Source of the DNA: Sclerurus mexicanus
Taxonomy: Eukaryota; Chordata; Aves; Passeriformes; Furnariidae
Direction of reading: 5' to 3'
Length of the DNA: 64,000 bases
Assembly: GCA_013396755.1 (NCBI GenBank)
Contig: VWZF01005181.1
Coordinates: 496,001-560,000, forward strand
In this document: positions 1-14,835 of the stretch, one piece after another
How positions within the stretch are numbered: the stretch's first letter is position 1
How the letters are laid out: every line of letters begins with the position of its first letter
The notes under the pieces: model-generated
The model's input: only the letters and a program-made list of their open reading frames with translations
What the model was told of the DNA's origin: nothing
Databases searched by the model: none
Position numbers and translations under genes: made by a program

Positions 1-3000
1 CCCATCCCTGCACCGTGGCTTTCACCCCATCCATATCTCCAGTCCTTGTCAGCCTCAAGTTTGTCATCCCCTAGCTCTGGATGGGAGGTCTGGATGCTCC
101 ACACATCTCTGGTAATGTAGCCAAGGATCTGTAACGGGATCACAGCTTTCTCATTGGGAGCCACTGCCTCAAATTACATCATTCGCAGAACTGCTTTGTT
201 TAGGGAGTTTTAAGCTCTGTTTTGCTGCTCCCAGACTGACAGAGAGTCAACGACCTATTTTTTTACAGAGAGTGATGAAAAAATGTTTTTTCTAAAAAAT
301 TAGATTCTTTAAAAGCTTTCTAAAATAGGAACCCTGAAACTGAGGAATACCCAAATCCTCAAGCACTTTTAAAAAAATATATTGCTTATGTAAGAGGATT
401 TGCTAACAGAAATGAGACTGAATCTTTTAAACGAACCATCTGCTTCAGAAATATATCACTCCAGTAGCCTTTCTCGACCCTATGCAAAGTGTCATCTGCA
501 TGTGTTTGCTCAAGAATTTTTGGTAGAAAAATGTGGTTACCTTTTTTGAATAATTCTTTACTGTTTCCATGTGGTAGGATATCAAGAGATTGCTTTTTCT
601 GTCCCCTGTCGATAAGCGACCTGCCTTAACCAGGGACTCAGAAATGAATCATAACACTTGTCAGCACGTGCACCAGCAATTGCTAAGGAGCTAACCACTC
701 CAAGGCCATCTGTAGCAGCACTTGCTGTTCATTTCCCAGTACAAGGGCTAGTGCAGTTGTGTCTTTGACAGTCAATGTTATTTATGAAAAGTCATCATGA
801 GATGGGGGAAGCGAAAGAGAAATACTCCATCAGCTGTGTCTGTTTTGTTAGTGCTTCCTGGTCACAGGATAGGAACAGGTATAGCAGTGGAGAACAGTGA
901 TACAGCAATAGGTGGTCCTGTGTGGGGAGGGGAAAGGAATTGGGCAATTGTTTGTAAAGAGGCTTTAGCAAGTGCTTTAGAAGTCTTCTGTTAGCCCCTG
1001 ACAAAAGTAAAGACTGAGCAAAAGTAGTCAAGAGAATCCAGGAGCTTCACCAGTGATGTGAACCACTGCTGTGGACCTTATTCCTAAGGAATTCAGATCA
1101 CAAAGTTGTAGATATTGTATATTGTCTCAAAGACAAATTCTTCTCTGGTTAATCTAGTTTTCAAACCCAAAGTCAAAAACGTTGCGGGGAGCAAGAGGTG
1201 CCTTCCCTTTCATGGTGAGGAATTCCAAGGACAAGTGGAGGGGACAAAAAAAAAGATAGAGGGAAAACCTCCCCTGGGCTAGCAAAATACTGCTCAGATT
1301 CCTGGTGAAGGTCTAGTAAGCAAAGTATAAGTCATCCAATAAGATCTCTGCTGAAGAGGTACAGATTTACTGTGTTTAAATTCTTAATTCTCCATCTCAG
1401 TTAACTGGAATTACAGTGGAAGTCACAGTTTATGGAATCCCTAGTTTATGCGTTGAATTCAGATTTTGGAAGAAGAAATAATCATCACTTTAAACATTTT
1501 ACTTGCTGTGCTAGAAATACAGAGCTCAGTCTACTTTCTCACTGATTTTAGAACATTCTGAAATAATCCTAGGGCATTTGATGTAAAGAAGAAAAAAAGC
1601 ATCCAGGGGATCTTCCTAAATTGTGGTCAAATTAAATCTCTTTTTTTTAACAAAATTTAGTCCATGAGCCTCTTAAATATCCTTCAGACTGGATTAGACC
1701 AGTGAAAGAAGTAATACTGTACAGTGAGACTTAGCATGTGAGCGTTTCTGTAATGGGCTGGCTCTGAAGGTGCATATAAATGAACAGAATGGAAAGCTCC
1801 ACTTGAGAGAATCAGCACTCTTGTTGATTCAGTCTAAGAAATTAATTTTAAATTCCACACATAAAGTTACGCTCAAAACTAACTTGGGAGCCAAGATAAA
1901 TGGCCTAAGAAATTGTTCTTGAGAAAAGTTGGTAATAAATTATACTGCTAATATGCCTTTTCTTCATGCTCCCAAACTTTGCTAAATGCTTTCCTTGAGC
2001 CAATAAGGAGTAAGCATAGACTTAAAGTTAAATTAATGTTGTATTAATAAAGCATTAATAGGGCAATACCTTGAAGTTATTGATGATAAATTTAATTTGA
2101 GGAAATTTAAAAGACTGAAACAGAAACTTGTTCAAAAGATTTGGTAGCACCCACATACCATAAAACATACAAAAATAGAGAATCCTCAAAAGAAACCTAT
2201 TGAAAGTGAGTTTTTCTTTCTTTAAGTGATTTTTTTTTCTTATGCCTCCATAGTCTTATTTAATAGGAAAGGCCTTAAAAAGTCACAAACACAAGTAGAA
2301 GAATTACAGGGAAAAATTATGATGCTTGGAGGTGTCCAATCAAAAAAAAAAAAAGTCAATGTTTTAGTCATTATTATTAATTTTCCAATAACAATTGTTT
2401 CATGTTCTAACTCCAGGGTAATGTGTTAACTGGGGGAAAAAAATATTTCTCTAACTTCTGCTGTGTACAAAGCTTCCCCTGAGAGACTGTAAAGTTATAG
2501 GAACTACCCTGTCTGCATTTTTTTCTTACAGAAAATCATGACCAGCTTTCATCATATCAGAAGGTTTCTTGCAAGGCAATAGTGTCTTTCTGTCTAACTT
2601 TGATAGATCACAGAATTTTCAATTTCTTAGTTCAAATAGGCATTGCTGTTGCATGCTTAACACTTTTTTCACAATGAATTTAATATTCTTGAAAAGAAGA
2701 AAGCAATAGCTCTAGTTATTTGTTATAAAACTATACTACCATACAGAGTAGCTAAATAATCTAGATAATCATCTTTTATGCTAAAAATTCCATCCATGCT
2801 CAAGAAATTAATCAGTTCTTCATATGGAACATTTCACAACAAAACAAGTAAGATTTGAATAGCACCTAAATTAAATGGATGGGCAGTCCTTAAATTCACA
2901 TAATTTCCAGCCATTAGTGACTTATTAGAACAGACTTTTCAAATACTGCATACTTTCCCCTGGATGTCCTGGCCTGAAGCAGTACCTGAGAACGGATCAT

Positions 3001-6000
3001 ATTTCTCATAGGATGGCAAATCTTAGCTATATTAACAGAAAAGAACACCATGAACAAACTGCAGTAGATACTTCAGTATCTTCAGTTTGCTACTACAAGG
3101 AATTTGATCCCACATTTTTCCGTTTCTTATATGTTAATCACCTGTGTTTACCCTACCTCCATTTAGTAATTTGAGCTGCTAAAAACCATATGTTTCCTAG
3201 GAATGCAAGTGTGTTACTTCCTCTTTCAGTTATATGAAATTAATGCTATTCACACTGATACAAAACTATTGTATGATACAAGAGTAGAAGTACTGTTTCC
3301 AGCATGGGAGTAATACTGAGGATTTTTACTACGAAACACATACAAAAAAAACCCTCCAACCTATCTCATTTTAGAAATAACTTGAAATCATGTTTTTGTT
3401 TTTCTCTCAAAGGAAGGCACATTATAGTTATTGATGATATTGCTTGGCAACAGACATGTACTATGCTTTGAAATGTAACAAGACGAAGCTGTTGCTAGAA
3501 ACTACTTTTAGTTGTTTCTAACACCAAGTTAGTTCATTCCTTCTGTCTTATGTGTCAGAAAGGGGACATCAGTTTAAAAAGCTGCATCAAGATCTGCCCC
3601 TGTAGGGGTAGGAATTATCCCTGTTAGTGACAGGGAATGTTCCCAGAAGTGTGGCTCCCAGAAAGGAGGAGCTACAAGCATGTCTGGCTGGACAGTTAAA
3701 ATGAATTGAGATGTTGTATAGATAACGTGCACTTGTTAAGATTTTACTCAGGCCTTCTCTCAAGGGAAAGAGTCCCATTGTATGAACATTTAGGTCCTTT
3801 AGCTGAACATCTTTACCTTCTGCCTTACTGCTTTGCAATGTCTTCAAAATTCTGGGTGTGATTCTCTGAGAAACATAAGCAGAACTGTAACTCAGTGTAC
3901 TGCCCGTGCATGGCTAGATGTCCCCCTTGCAGGAGGTGTAATGTAGGACTCCAGCTTCTCTGTTGCAGCTTGATATTGTCCTAGTCTTTTCTGAAAGGTC
4001 CGATAGTCTTTTCTCTCAGAAGTTGCAAAGGACAATACAGAAGCTCTTGCTTCTGTCTGTTTGTTGGCCTTCCTTTGAAGGAAGATGTTATTATTTATAT
4101 CTAGCAGTCATATACTTTAAGCTTGCTAAAGAGACGATGGAAGAAAGGGTTTGGAGGTCTTGGATTCAGTTTGAAAGTGCTACAAAGTCTACATGGCTGA
4201 TGTGACAAAGGAACCTGGATCTGGTCTCCAGTTTGCAGTCAGAGGGAAATGGTATATTGATTGTAAGAAGACTAGATAGGACTACTCAGAAAAGCCTCTA
4301 TGTATTTTAATCCCACCTTTGTTATTTACTTGGTCTGTCTGTTTCAATCTCTGCAACTGAATGTTGAATTTGTGCTTGTCCATCTTTTAAAATGTGTATT
4401 TTTCAATGGAGTGCATAAAATACTGAATCTCTTATGTTTCCCTTCCTAGTACAGGTAGCACCGTGGGAGATGATTCTGGGACATGTAGTGCTTTGTTTAT
4501 AACATTAAAATTGTCATTAGCTCATAGTGTCATTCTTTGACTGAATCATTAGTATTTATTCCAAAGGGAGCCATTCTTAAATCCTTTGTTACTCTGCATT
4601 TCTGGCAAGAAAGATGCTGCTAAATACAGCTCCCTACCCAACAGGTAGTTTTGTACCTTACCTAATGCCTCAGTACCACAGCCAGCACTCTCTGATCTGG
4701 AACTGAATAGATGTTTCTTGTAAATCAAAATGTACAGTGTATCCGGTCCATGTTTACTGTAGCAGTTAGCACTGGAAAGAAATCCTCCATCTATAGTAGT
4801 TAAGCATGTCCTTCCATAGACAAAAAATCAGTTGGGTCTGGTAGGTCGGTGATGACTTTCAAGGCATTCTGGTATTCAGTCTTGTAAAATTGTTCGCAGT
4901 AATTTTCTCATTCTGCTCAGCTCGCTTGCCTATAGTGGAGTAGATGTGCTCTTTATTTTTCTTTCCTTTTGAGTAGGTGTTGTATGTTTGCCACTTGAGA
5001 GTTCTCTAGGGTATGTTCCGAAATTATCAAAGTTTATAGCACGCATTTTCAAATTAACATTCTTAAATATGCCCACAAAATCTGCTGCTGCTCCCCAAAT
5101 GCATCTTTCTACATTAAATTGCACATTAACACATCTGAATACCCATTTGCATTTGCAGAGAATGTACAAATAGATGCTCAACAAATTTTGAAGAGATGTT
5201 CTGTGAAAAGTATGACAATTATTTAAGGCAAATGTTTTCTAAATTCATAGCATATGTGTGTGACCAAATCCAACAGGACCTTAGCATACTTTCTGTCTTG
5301 TTATGATGCAGAGGACTCTTAAAGTTACCTGGTCAGAGAGGACCCTCTAAATTTAAATCTCACTCTAACTTTAAATCTGAGTGTGGATTTCGGCACTACC
5401 AAGGCTTTCCTTTCTTTAATCCCTTCTCCTCCTACTGTTTCTAGATTCTCAAGATCTGAATATATACAGGGACTAAAACCACAGTAAGAGCAAGCAGGAA
5501 GATTTTTCAAACAACTCTTACATTAGTAAATTAAATTTATAACCCTTAAATTTTTAATGCATGCTTATATTCAAGTGGCTGGCCAGAACCCACATGCTAT
5601 CCCAAACTCCAATTATTATGGTTTTTTCCATAAATTCTAGCTGTGCAGGCTCCATGAAGTGTCTGAACACCAATCCGTTTTTTTTCTGTGTTGGAAATTT
5701 TTACAAGAAGTATTTATCACTTCCCATCTCCATTGATAACTCCTTTGATATGGAAAGCAGAATAAATTCCAGTTTGCAAGCCTATACTTGTGATTTTTAC
5801 ATGACACTGCCTGTTATCATCCTAAGACTTCACTCTCAGAGTATTTGATTGAAAAACACCAAGAAAGAGACTTCACATGTACGAAATTTATCATTCTTGC
5901 ATTGCCCTTTTCAAGTATCTTTCAATTTTACATTGTTTGACATTGAACTTATTTTTCTTAACTAGAATTTAACTGTAAGATGACAGTGCAGAACATCTCA

Positions 6001-6941
6001 CAGTATATTTAACATAGTTTTTTAATACTAAATCTAACTGGTGCTATGAAAAGTAAAAAAGTTGTTGGTCAATGCAGACATTCTCCACATTTTCATCTTC
6101 TGACTATTCCAGAGTCATTGCTGGCAGTGTTGATTTCCCCCTGAAGTAACAAGCACTGTATTTCAAAGCTCAGGCTGTTAATCACTTCAATAGCAACCTT
6201 TTCAAACATTCAAGATAAAAACCTCCCAGTAAAAACCTCTGTCCTATATCACTATTTCTTACTATAAAAAAATAAGTTGGTACACAGAGTCAGAAAGGAT
6301 TATTATGCAAAAATTCTGAGCTTCTTTTTTGAATTCCTCCCTTTTTCCTGTATTGCACCTGTATTATAATATGAAATTTATTTTGCAAAATCCCAAAGGT
6401 TGCCAGGAATCTCTTTCAAAGAAACATTTAGACTTACACAGGATTTAGTAACTTTCATAAACTTCCTTTTTCTCTCCTTTTCTTTCGTTCTGTCAGCCTC
6501 CTTATCTTTTAGCTTCTGGCTCCCTTAGGACAAAAGATTCAGATGAACACAGTCTATCTTTGTCAGATAGACAAAGTCTACACCTTTTTGAATGTCTGGA
6601 AGGTGCCTCATATTTCAAACTCTGCCCACAAAGGAGCAATAAAAAGTTCATAGCTGAATTTCTGACTGCAGTTTTGAACCAGAAATAGGCCTGAATTCCA
6701 CAATCAAATGTGCTTCTGCTGTGCTGAGTTTAACAGTTTCATTTCGGCCCTTTACAGAGACCGAGCTGTGGAGTTCAAATCCCAGACTCTGAGCTGGCTC
6801 TCAGCACGTGGAAAGTTCAAAGAGTTTGGAGCAGACATTTCTGCTGTAGTCACACACTGCATGAGCCCAAACCTTGAAGCAGGACTCAATCAAGTAGACT
6901 AGACTGACTGAACATACCTTGTGATGCCACAAAAGTTATCG
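1..6941. other. Noncoding, AT-rich; no gene seen
   Basis: Apart from the octamer patch near 5.1 kb I see no gene, transposon or RNA gene. Noted items are a CACGTG E-box at 665-670, a 13-A run at 2,342-2,354 and an acceptor-like TTTTTTCTTACAG near 2,520-2,532 without a partner donor. Open frames are short and overlapping. Confidence 0.7.
5020..5165. promoter_or_regulatory. Candidate noncoding element with octamer motif
   Basis: This AT-rich patch has little simple repeat and contains a perfect octamer ATTTGCAT at 5,145-5,152, followed directly by a second ATTTGC. Octamers are the binding sites of POU-domain factors. The texture resembles conserved noncoding elements, but conservation cannot be judged from one sequence. 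Both strands happen to be open for about 60-80 codons here; I see no coding pattern. Confidence 0.25.
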
Positions 6942-7013
6942 CTTCCCTCCCCCTTCCTTTTTTTGCCTTTTTTTTTTTTTTTTTACTTTTTTTATCTTTT
7001 TTTTCCCCCCTCC
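6942..7013. repeat. 72-bp polypyrimidine tract (T-rich, C at both ends)
   Basis: From 6,942 to 7,013 the plus strand is almost all C and T, with a single G at 6,965 and two A. It includes long T runs and ends in CCCCCCTCCC, directly before AG at 7,015-7,016. On the plus strand this looks like an ideal splice-acceptor tract, but the sequence after it has no supported exon. Long pyrimidine mirror-like tracts can also form triplex DNA. It most likely arose by slippage. Confidence 0.85.
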
Positions 7014-7016
7014 CAG

Positions 7017-10000
7017 AATCTGAGTTTCTGGTTTGTCACAAAGCTTTGGAACCAGGGTTTGTGCTTTCATTCCAAACATGTCGTAGAGCTTAAAATGATA
7101 TCCGGGACTTCTCTTCAGTGTTTTACAGAGAAGAAAAGTCACATATCTGGCTACTTATTGGAATTATAACTATTTCATTCACCTATTGAGGACAGTACAC
7201 TCATGATTTGCAGGCAGCAAACGAATACCTTAACAGATGGGAATTTATATTGTTTCCATGGTTACAATAATAAATACAATGCTGATCTGCCCAGAGCAGC
7301 TCTTGTTTTTCAAAAGGGTCTTTAAATTACTTGCATTTTCCAATGGATTTTAAACTTCATTTTATGATGATAATCTAGAAGCTATTTTTTATTATTACAG
7401 CATTTATACTAGACACTGCAGTTGTTACAAGAAAATGCTATTCTAATTTCTTTAAAGCATATAATTAGTGAGTTGATTTAAAACAATACTGTGTTCTGTG
7501 CTTATTCTAACCATCAGTGTTCTGAAACATAGAAAGATGTTAAAAGCAGAGCAGAGATATGGCAGCAATCCTGAATTTCACCTTTTTTCTTCTTATATGT
7601 GGAAATTGCTGAAGAATTCAACTAAGAACTGCTTAAATACTGAGAATAGAATTCATGAAAAATCAATATGTTCATTTGGGAGGAAAAAAAAAAAGGAAAA
7701 AGTTTATTTGTGGGCTCTGTGAGATGGCAACTGTCTTGTTGTATGCATTTTAACAGTACCTCAAATTATAGGTCATGTAGTAGGTACCTTAATCCACAAA
7801 AAAACGTTGTCTGAAGCAGTAAATTCCTATTTATTCACAAACCTATTATCTCAAAATTAATTGGATAAGATTGCTGAATAAATTGTACATCAACATTATC
7901 CATTCTTCAGTCCATTTTTGGTGTCATCATTAAAACCCCTGCAATACATTTTGTTACCTAGTTGACCTAAAGGTAAACTTGTCTTGAATCTGCCTGTATT
8001 GTGACCAAAGTCTTTGCAACTGCCTTTTTAATGGAAATTATTTGTTTCAGTATTTCTCCTTCTAAAGAGTTTAAAGACTCTCTCCTTCTGGAACAAACAG
8101 AATTTCTTTGTATCTATTTCTTCCTTTTGGAATCAAATGGAAATGCTGTTGACATACAATGCAACAGTAAATTTGTGCAGGAATTTTCCTTCCTAAAGTA
8201 AATAAATACTATATTCCACTGAAATAAGAACAGCCAGATTTGGAAGGGAGAATTTCATGAGCTGCACTGAAATGTGGCAGATCAGGAAAGGCACCAGTAC
8301 TCCTCGCAACAGGTTCTTTTAATGGCTGGGAGCAGTTTGAGTACACTGAGCAAAGCTCGTACATCCTGGTCAGCATCTGTTGTATCAGACTGGATTCCAG
8401 GTTTGGTTTGTAAATGCTGTTTTCTAACCCTTGGTTTGGTTGCCCATGAAAAGCTATTTGGGCATCTTTGTATTGAAAAACCAGCTAGATTTGGAGGTTG
8501 GGGGAAGGAAGGGTGGAGACTGAGAGCTGATGCTAGACATTGATTTTACTGCAAGAGCCTGGCCCGACACATCGCTTAGGAAAGACTCGGTAATTATTCT
8601 ATTGGGTTGCCTTCCCAGGCTCAGGATTCAAATTATGCAGACTGAATATGTGGCAAAACAGTATTAAAAATGCATTTAAGGCAAGAGCTGTCTGGGCTGA
8701 ATACAGACTCACTGCAACTTGCCAGAAAAACAGCGAGCCAGAGCAGAGAATTCAAGAGGGAGTCTGTCTGGATTTAAGTGTTGACCAGGCTTTGGGCTCA
8801 TATATCAGCTGAAGGGCTGCAGAGAGAAGCAGCACGTCTCAGGGATCCTTTTTGTTTTGTAAAGATTAGTAACTCCCTGGTGTTCTCTTCAGTGTAAAGA
8901 TAACCGTGCTTAAGAAATTACTTGGTTACACTTGTTTTCCTAGCCTGTCTTCCTCATTGATTTTGAGTAATCTTTTCAAACAAGACATGAAATTCAGAGG
9001 GAATATATCTTAAGCAGTCAGATGCTTGAAGGACTTAAATGTCTGCTGGTGATTTGAGACAGTGGCAGGGCAGAGCACTGCTCCAGAGAACAGCATGCAC
9101 TGCTGCAGCCACCCCCTGGCATGCACCTCTTTAGGATAGGGCCCAGCCCTGCACAGGTTTGGATTGGGATCCCAGCACAGGGTTTTACTCAGAGCAGCTA
9201 GTGTCTCTCTTGAATAGGCTCGCACCGAGCTTTGTCACCTGCTGTGTGTGAATGATGCCCAGGAGTGCAAATGAAAACACTTAAGTAGAAGACTGTGTGT
9301 CTGTGAATCAGCCACAAGTCACAATCTCAAATGACAAAATCAAAAATTGCAGTAAAGGATTTGGTAGTGCTGTGTGTGAAAGAAGGTAAAATTCCTATGA
9401 ATGCTGTCTATCACTGGTATTGATACTAACACCAGTACCCAGTGTTGCGTTAAAGCAGGTATCAAGGAAGAATAAGAATTCTGGAATGCACGGGTCTCAA
9501 ACACTTCAATGGACAAGACAACTGGAGGTGGTCTGCTGGCAACTTTTTACTAGGCCTTTTTGACTTAACAAAGGTCAGAGCAAAGACTCTTATTCATCCT
9601 TTTGAGAGTCTGTTGTTTCATAGTGCTATGATGTTCATTTCCTTAGAACTGGGTGCATTTCTGAATCCTACTCTTTAAAATGTACCCTTCATCCCTAAGA
9701 AGCCATAAACTTTGAGGTAGTTCAACCTGCGTCAGAGTAAGCTCTTGTTTTGCAGGCAGAAGTAACTAAATCTGAGTGATTCTGCTTCTGTGTACTTGCT
9801 TTGTTTGGTTTGGTTTCAACTCAAAGATGTAATCAAAAAGAAGCTCCAAGAACTTAGAAACCAGAATAGTCTTTTATTAGCTGAAGAATTAACCGTGTCT
9901 AACGAGTTTCTTTTAGGAAGTCTATAACAATGTAGTACTTCTGAATGAATGTGTTCTTGATTAGCAAAATACCCCATAATCACAGCAAAGTTAGTGGGAC

Positions 10001-13000
10001 ACACAGTTTTAGCCTTTCTTCTATAGTCTCTTTTTAAACACCTGATATTATTCTCTGAAAACACGCAAAAGAAGATATAATTAAAAAAACTACATGGTAA
10101 CAATTAAAAATCTTTCTCAGGAACACTGCTAACTTTTTATATTGATGGTAGAAAGGTGATTATAGCTTGATGGTGGGGGAATGGAGGAGCAGGGAGTAGG
10201 TGCGTAATTTTACTGGAAAACCAGCTGTGTTGTGCTGTTTAGCATGTGTAAAACATGTTAATGTCTTGATGATGAGGCAAATTCTAAAGGTAACCAGTAC
10301 CACTTAGCATTGATCATCTTAGTAATAATATTCTGAAATAAAAGTGAGAACAGAAATTATGAAGATTCAGTATTTGAAAGTCTTTTTCGCTGGTATGTAA
10401 TTTTCTGTCCCTGACTACTAGAATTCATAAGGTCGGGATTTCACATTTGGTCTCTAATACACTGTCGCATACAGTTTGGAAGACATAATTGTATGTCTTT
10501 CACTTTCGCATGTTTCTATCTTATTTTCGTGCTATTGAAAAGGCAATTACTTCTTTTCTCTATCTTTTTTAGTATTAGTTTTACTATATATATCCTATTT
10601 AAACTGCCTTTGTTTTCCTAATGGTGAATTTGCAGTTCAGAAGAATAGGAGTCAGGAGAAGTAGAAAACTGCTGAAACAGGGTTTGATGCAGCTCAATAA
10701 AACACAATTTTTAGTAAGACTCAAGGTTTGTAGGAGACTGAGCCCAGCCATCACAGGGCTCCACAACCAATATTTTGTACTACTGGTCTGTTTAGAGGCT
10801 TTGAGGGGCAAAAATCAAGCCTTATGTGACTAGTCTTTATGCTCCCTGCATATGGAGGGAAAACCACTGAAAATGTATAAACATTAACCTAGATTTTCCA
10901 TGTGATGGGCTCATGTCCTTTTTTCCACTGAACATGGTCCAAGCATAAGTTATATGGCTCTTGATTTCATTTTCTCTCTAACTTTTCTAATGTCTTTTTG
11001 GCTGACTAAAATACTCTGAAGTCCTAAATCTTCTTGACCTCAGTTATACACACTGGTGAAGGGAGATGAAGCAGACAGTAGACTTTTGTGCTAAGGAACA
11101 TGAAGGATACGTGCCTTCACTCAGTGATCTTTCCTGAACTGTTGCTGTCTTCCAGCATATAGTGTAAACATCTATAAAATATTGCAAGCTGATAATTGAT
11201 GGGTGGGACAAGTCCTGATGAGCCAGTCCCAAGCTGCAAATCAAGGGCCTGTTTCCTATAGCAAGAATCAAATATGGTAAAACAGTGCTTCATTCAGCTT
11301 TGACGTTAATGCTTTCATTTCCAGCACCATCCAAACAACATCCTTATTTGGTAAACTCTGGGTAAATTCTAAGTACTGAATAATAAGGTAGTTGTCATTT
11401 TTTCATTAAAGAATAATGTATGCTTGGATGATTTTGAAGAAAAGCTAAGCATACTTTTCCTTAAACTACTTATTTCTAAAATTATGATCCTTCTCTAGGG
11501 GATATTTTCACTCTATGGCAGACTTTACTCCTTTAGCACTTCTTTTTTCTTTTTTATGTAGAGTTTAGATCAGGGACAGATAGAGATAGTTGAAATGTAT
11601 TCACAAGATGGGACATATTTAGGCTTCGATACTTCGATCTGCATTTTTTAAAAAAAAAGGAAAAGAAAAACAAGAGGCAAAACCCATTGGAACTCAGGAA
11701 GTCATGCTTCATTTGTAGGTGGTTCTTCTTTTCCTTCTCCTGTGGATGCAGGTGTGTTATTCTTAGGACACAGATGTTGTGTGATTTAACTAGTTATTAG
11801 CATTTAACACTGTGCAGTAAGCTGCAGTTTCAAATTGTCCATGCTGCTGTTCCACCACAGGACTTCCCTCAAATGAGAATCCCTATTGTTATAGGGATAC
11901 AGAGGAGTTCACTGCACCGTGCAAGAGATTAGATGCTGTCCACCACGATGGTGGAGTCAACACTTCCTAGGTAGTCTTGTGCATTTTACACTTGTAAAAC
12001 AGAGAGCAACTTATTCCCTCGAAAATGGCCAAAGGTTTTGTTTTGAATAAAGCAGTCCTTTGAATATAGTCCTCTGCAAATTTCTGGAGGCACAGTGGAA
12101 TGAACCATGGAAAGAACCACATCTACCATTCCTTAACATAAACATTGTTCTTGTTACCTAAATTACCATCTATTTGATCTCACTGATGGAATGAAGTGAC
12201 AAAAGTTCCATGTCATGGCTCCTAAGATGGATTTTTTTTTTTTCCTCAGTGACAAAAGCAGCTTGAAGTTCAACTAACAGGACTGTGCTGTAAGGTTTTA
12301 TCATCTCTGCTGTCACTACTGAGGAGTTACTCCCTTAACTAATTCACCAAGGCAGCAAATTTTGGTAAGTTCTCACACAACTGTTTCTTTAAGGTACCAA
12401 AATATATCTACTATTAAGAAAAAATAAGTACATAATTTTTCAGTGTATCACTGTTTTAATTTTGATAAGCAAATAAATGTGATGTCTGATGAACCAGCAC
12501 AAAGAAGTAACTTAACTTAGATGGGGCAGGATGAGAGGTACCCCCCTAAGCAATCTGAGGCTGTGTGGGAAGTACATCTCTTTGTTCAAACCTGTGATGT
12601 TTAACCATACAGCTGTCAACTTGCCTTTAAAAACACTCCAATTGTACCATTTTGGTTGCAGTCCTGGAAGTAGGTGGTTGTGACTTTCCCTGTTGTGAAC
12701 AGCACCCAGAGCAGTCATATCAGCATTAGGTAATGACACCCTAGAGTTGACAGGCTTCCAAAACCTTTTTGGTCTCACAACTGATACAAATCTTCATAAT
12801 TGATTTGGATTGTGGGGCTGGTAATACAGCACTGAGTAGCAATTAATGCTAACATTTTAGTTTCATTTCATTCTGTCAAATACACTTGACACTCTTTTTA
12901 TGTTTGAGATTGTCAGGTATAAAGCCATGTATCTCATTATATGCCTATTTGTCACCTCCCTTCAGATCGCTGACACAAGTGATGCAGGTAAAACCTCCTA

Positions 13001-14806
13001 GCTCTTAATGCTTCTAACTCACTGGTTTTGCAAGAAGAATTGATAAAAGATGTGCCTATAGATTCCAGTAAATCAGATCAATTGCTGCTACTGCCTCATT
13101 AGGAGTAAACACATGGAAAAAAAAATTTATGCTTCCATTTAAAATAAAAATATTTTTTAAAAAGGCCTAGAGACACTTCTACTGTTATGGTGCCACTTGG
13201 AAACAGAAATACTTTTCATTGTGAATTATATATGTTTCTGCTGTTTTAAAACTCAGCAAAGTTATGTCTGTGCAAATGGAGGCAGGCATTGATACCTAGA
13301 ATCCCAGTGAGCCAAGACTCCCATACCAGCAGCACCAACACATGTGTCACAGGACAGTTTGCATTTTCCTCTACTGTTTTTAAGATAGGCCAAGATTCTT
13401 TTGGCAACTCATTAAACATATTCACAGAGCATCAATTTAATAAAAAAATCATTATAGAAATTTCTCATTTTTCAGCTGTTCCATTATTTAGTGAACATAT
13501 AGTCTGATTAAGATTTGGTCTTTGTGGCCCAGAATGTACTAAAAGGCTTTTTCTTAGGGCTGCTGGATAGATACTGTAATCATTTATCACTGTGAAGCTA
13601 TAGGTTTTTTAGTTACTGCGAAGCTACTGATTCTCTAGCAAGTGTTTCGAGTTTGTGGCGGAAAAAAATTAATGGCCTATTCAGGGTGTTCATACACGTG
13701 TTGTCTTTTCTATTTTTTGTCAGTTCTGTAAATTTTTTTGCATATTGTAAAAAGTACTGCTCTTGCTATCTCATCTTACGCACTTCAACTCGGGGATATA
13801 TCAGTGTCAAATAGGACATGACAGTTTCAAAGAGTACTTAAAAGGTAAACCTGTGACATGACCAATAACATAAGAATGCCTGATCCAAGAGGGACCATGA
13901 AAAACCTCTAGCAAGTGCATGAATCCCTGCCATCCAGATTTTGTCTCTTCATCCGCTCCATTCTTAAAAAAGAAGTAGGAAAATGAAACCCCACTATACA
14001 GAATCGGACCATTCGTAAATCTGGAATCTGAAATTATAGAACTAAAAGCCTTTCTTTCCTTATTATTTTTTTCTTTTTGTTTGGTTGGTTGTTGTTTAAA
14101 GCACAAAGCTGTTCTTTTAAACATATTAACTAGCACTATTGCCTTGTGCACTTTGAAAGCCTTCAAACTGCGAAAACTTTAACATGCATTAAATAGTTAA
14201 TTAAAAGTTAGTCTTGACCCACTGGCTAGGCAGTTTCAGTCTTCTAGTAGTTCATAGTTCTCTTTCCTCAGGATATGTCAATTCTCCCAACTTTTCAGCC
14301 TAGCCTGTTTTGTGCCATGTTGCTTTACACTGTCTTTAAAAAAAACAAAACAAGTATTTCTTTTTCTGTTACCAAGTAACTGACTTAGTGGTGGGACCGC
14401 TAAAGAGAGACCATGAATATGGAGGTCAGTGTTTTAGAGCTTTTTGTATTCTGCATTTCCAGGGTTGTCTGTGAAGTGTCTTTGACTAGGTGGTTGCTGT
14501 CACAGCTTCATTACAACCTCTTAAAGTATATCATGCCACATGAATGAGTCTTTTGCAAATGTACACAGGCTGTGGTGGGAGGAGCATGAATTAATACATT
14601 ATTATATAATTTTAAGTCTCTCTAATCTCTTTCCTTTTTACGCAAGTTTAGCAATTTTACAAAATCCCATTTGAGCTAAATCATGTTAGAAAGACCCTAA
14701 TAACAGCTTTATTTCTTGGTATTAAATCATATTCTATTTAAAAATTATAAGCACACAAACCCATTATTAAATAACATTGTGATGCAACTGTTAGGAATTC
14801 ACAGTG
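7017..14806. other. Noncoding; no gene seen
   Basis: AT-rich with an 11-A run at 7,684-7,694, a G-rich patch at 8,493-8,517 with G runs too uneven for a strong quadruplex, and a T12 run followed by CCTCAG near 12,232-12,249. The longest open frame, 119 codons on the minus strand at 13,807-14,166, has no motif and no conserved look. Confidence 0.7.
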
Positions 14807-14835
14807 TTCTTTCTTTCTTTCTTTCTTTCTTTCTC
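14807..14835. repeat. (TTTC)n microsatellite
   Basis: About seven perfect TTTC units sit in AT-rich noncoding DNA. The array is short and likely only weakly polymorphic. Confidence 0.95.

Noticed and set aside
6768..6782. GTTCAAATC, a Pol III B-box-like word, possible tRNA-derived SINE relic
   Set aside because: No A box at the right distance and no SINE body or tail that I recognise.
8493..8517. G-rich patch, possible G-quadruplex
   Set aside because: Only two runs reach three G; the fold would be weak.
9714..9724. TGAGGTAGT, the let-7 seed
   Set aside because: Only nine bases match and no stem-loop surrounds it.
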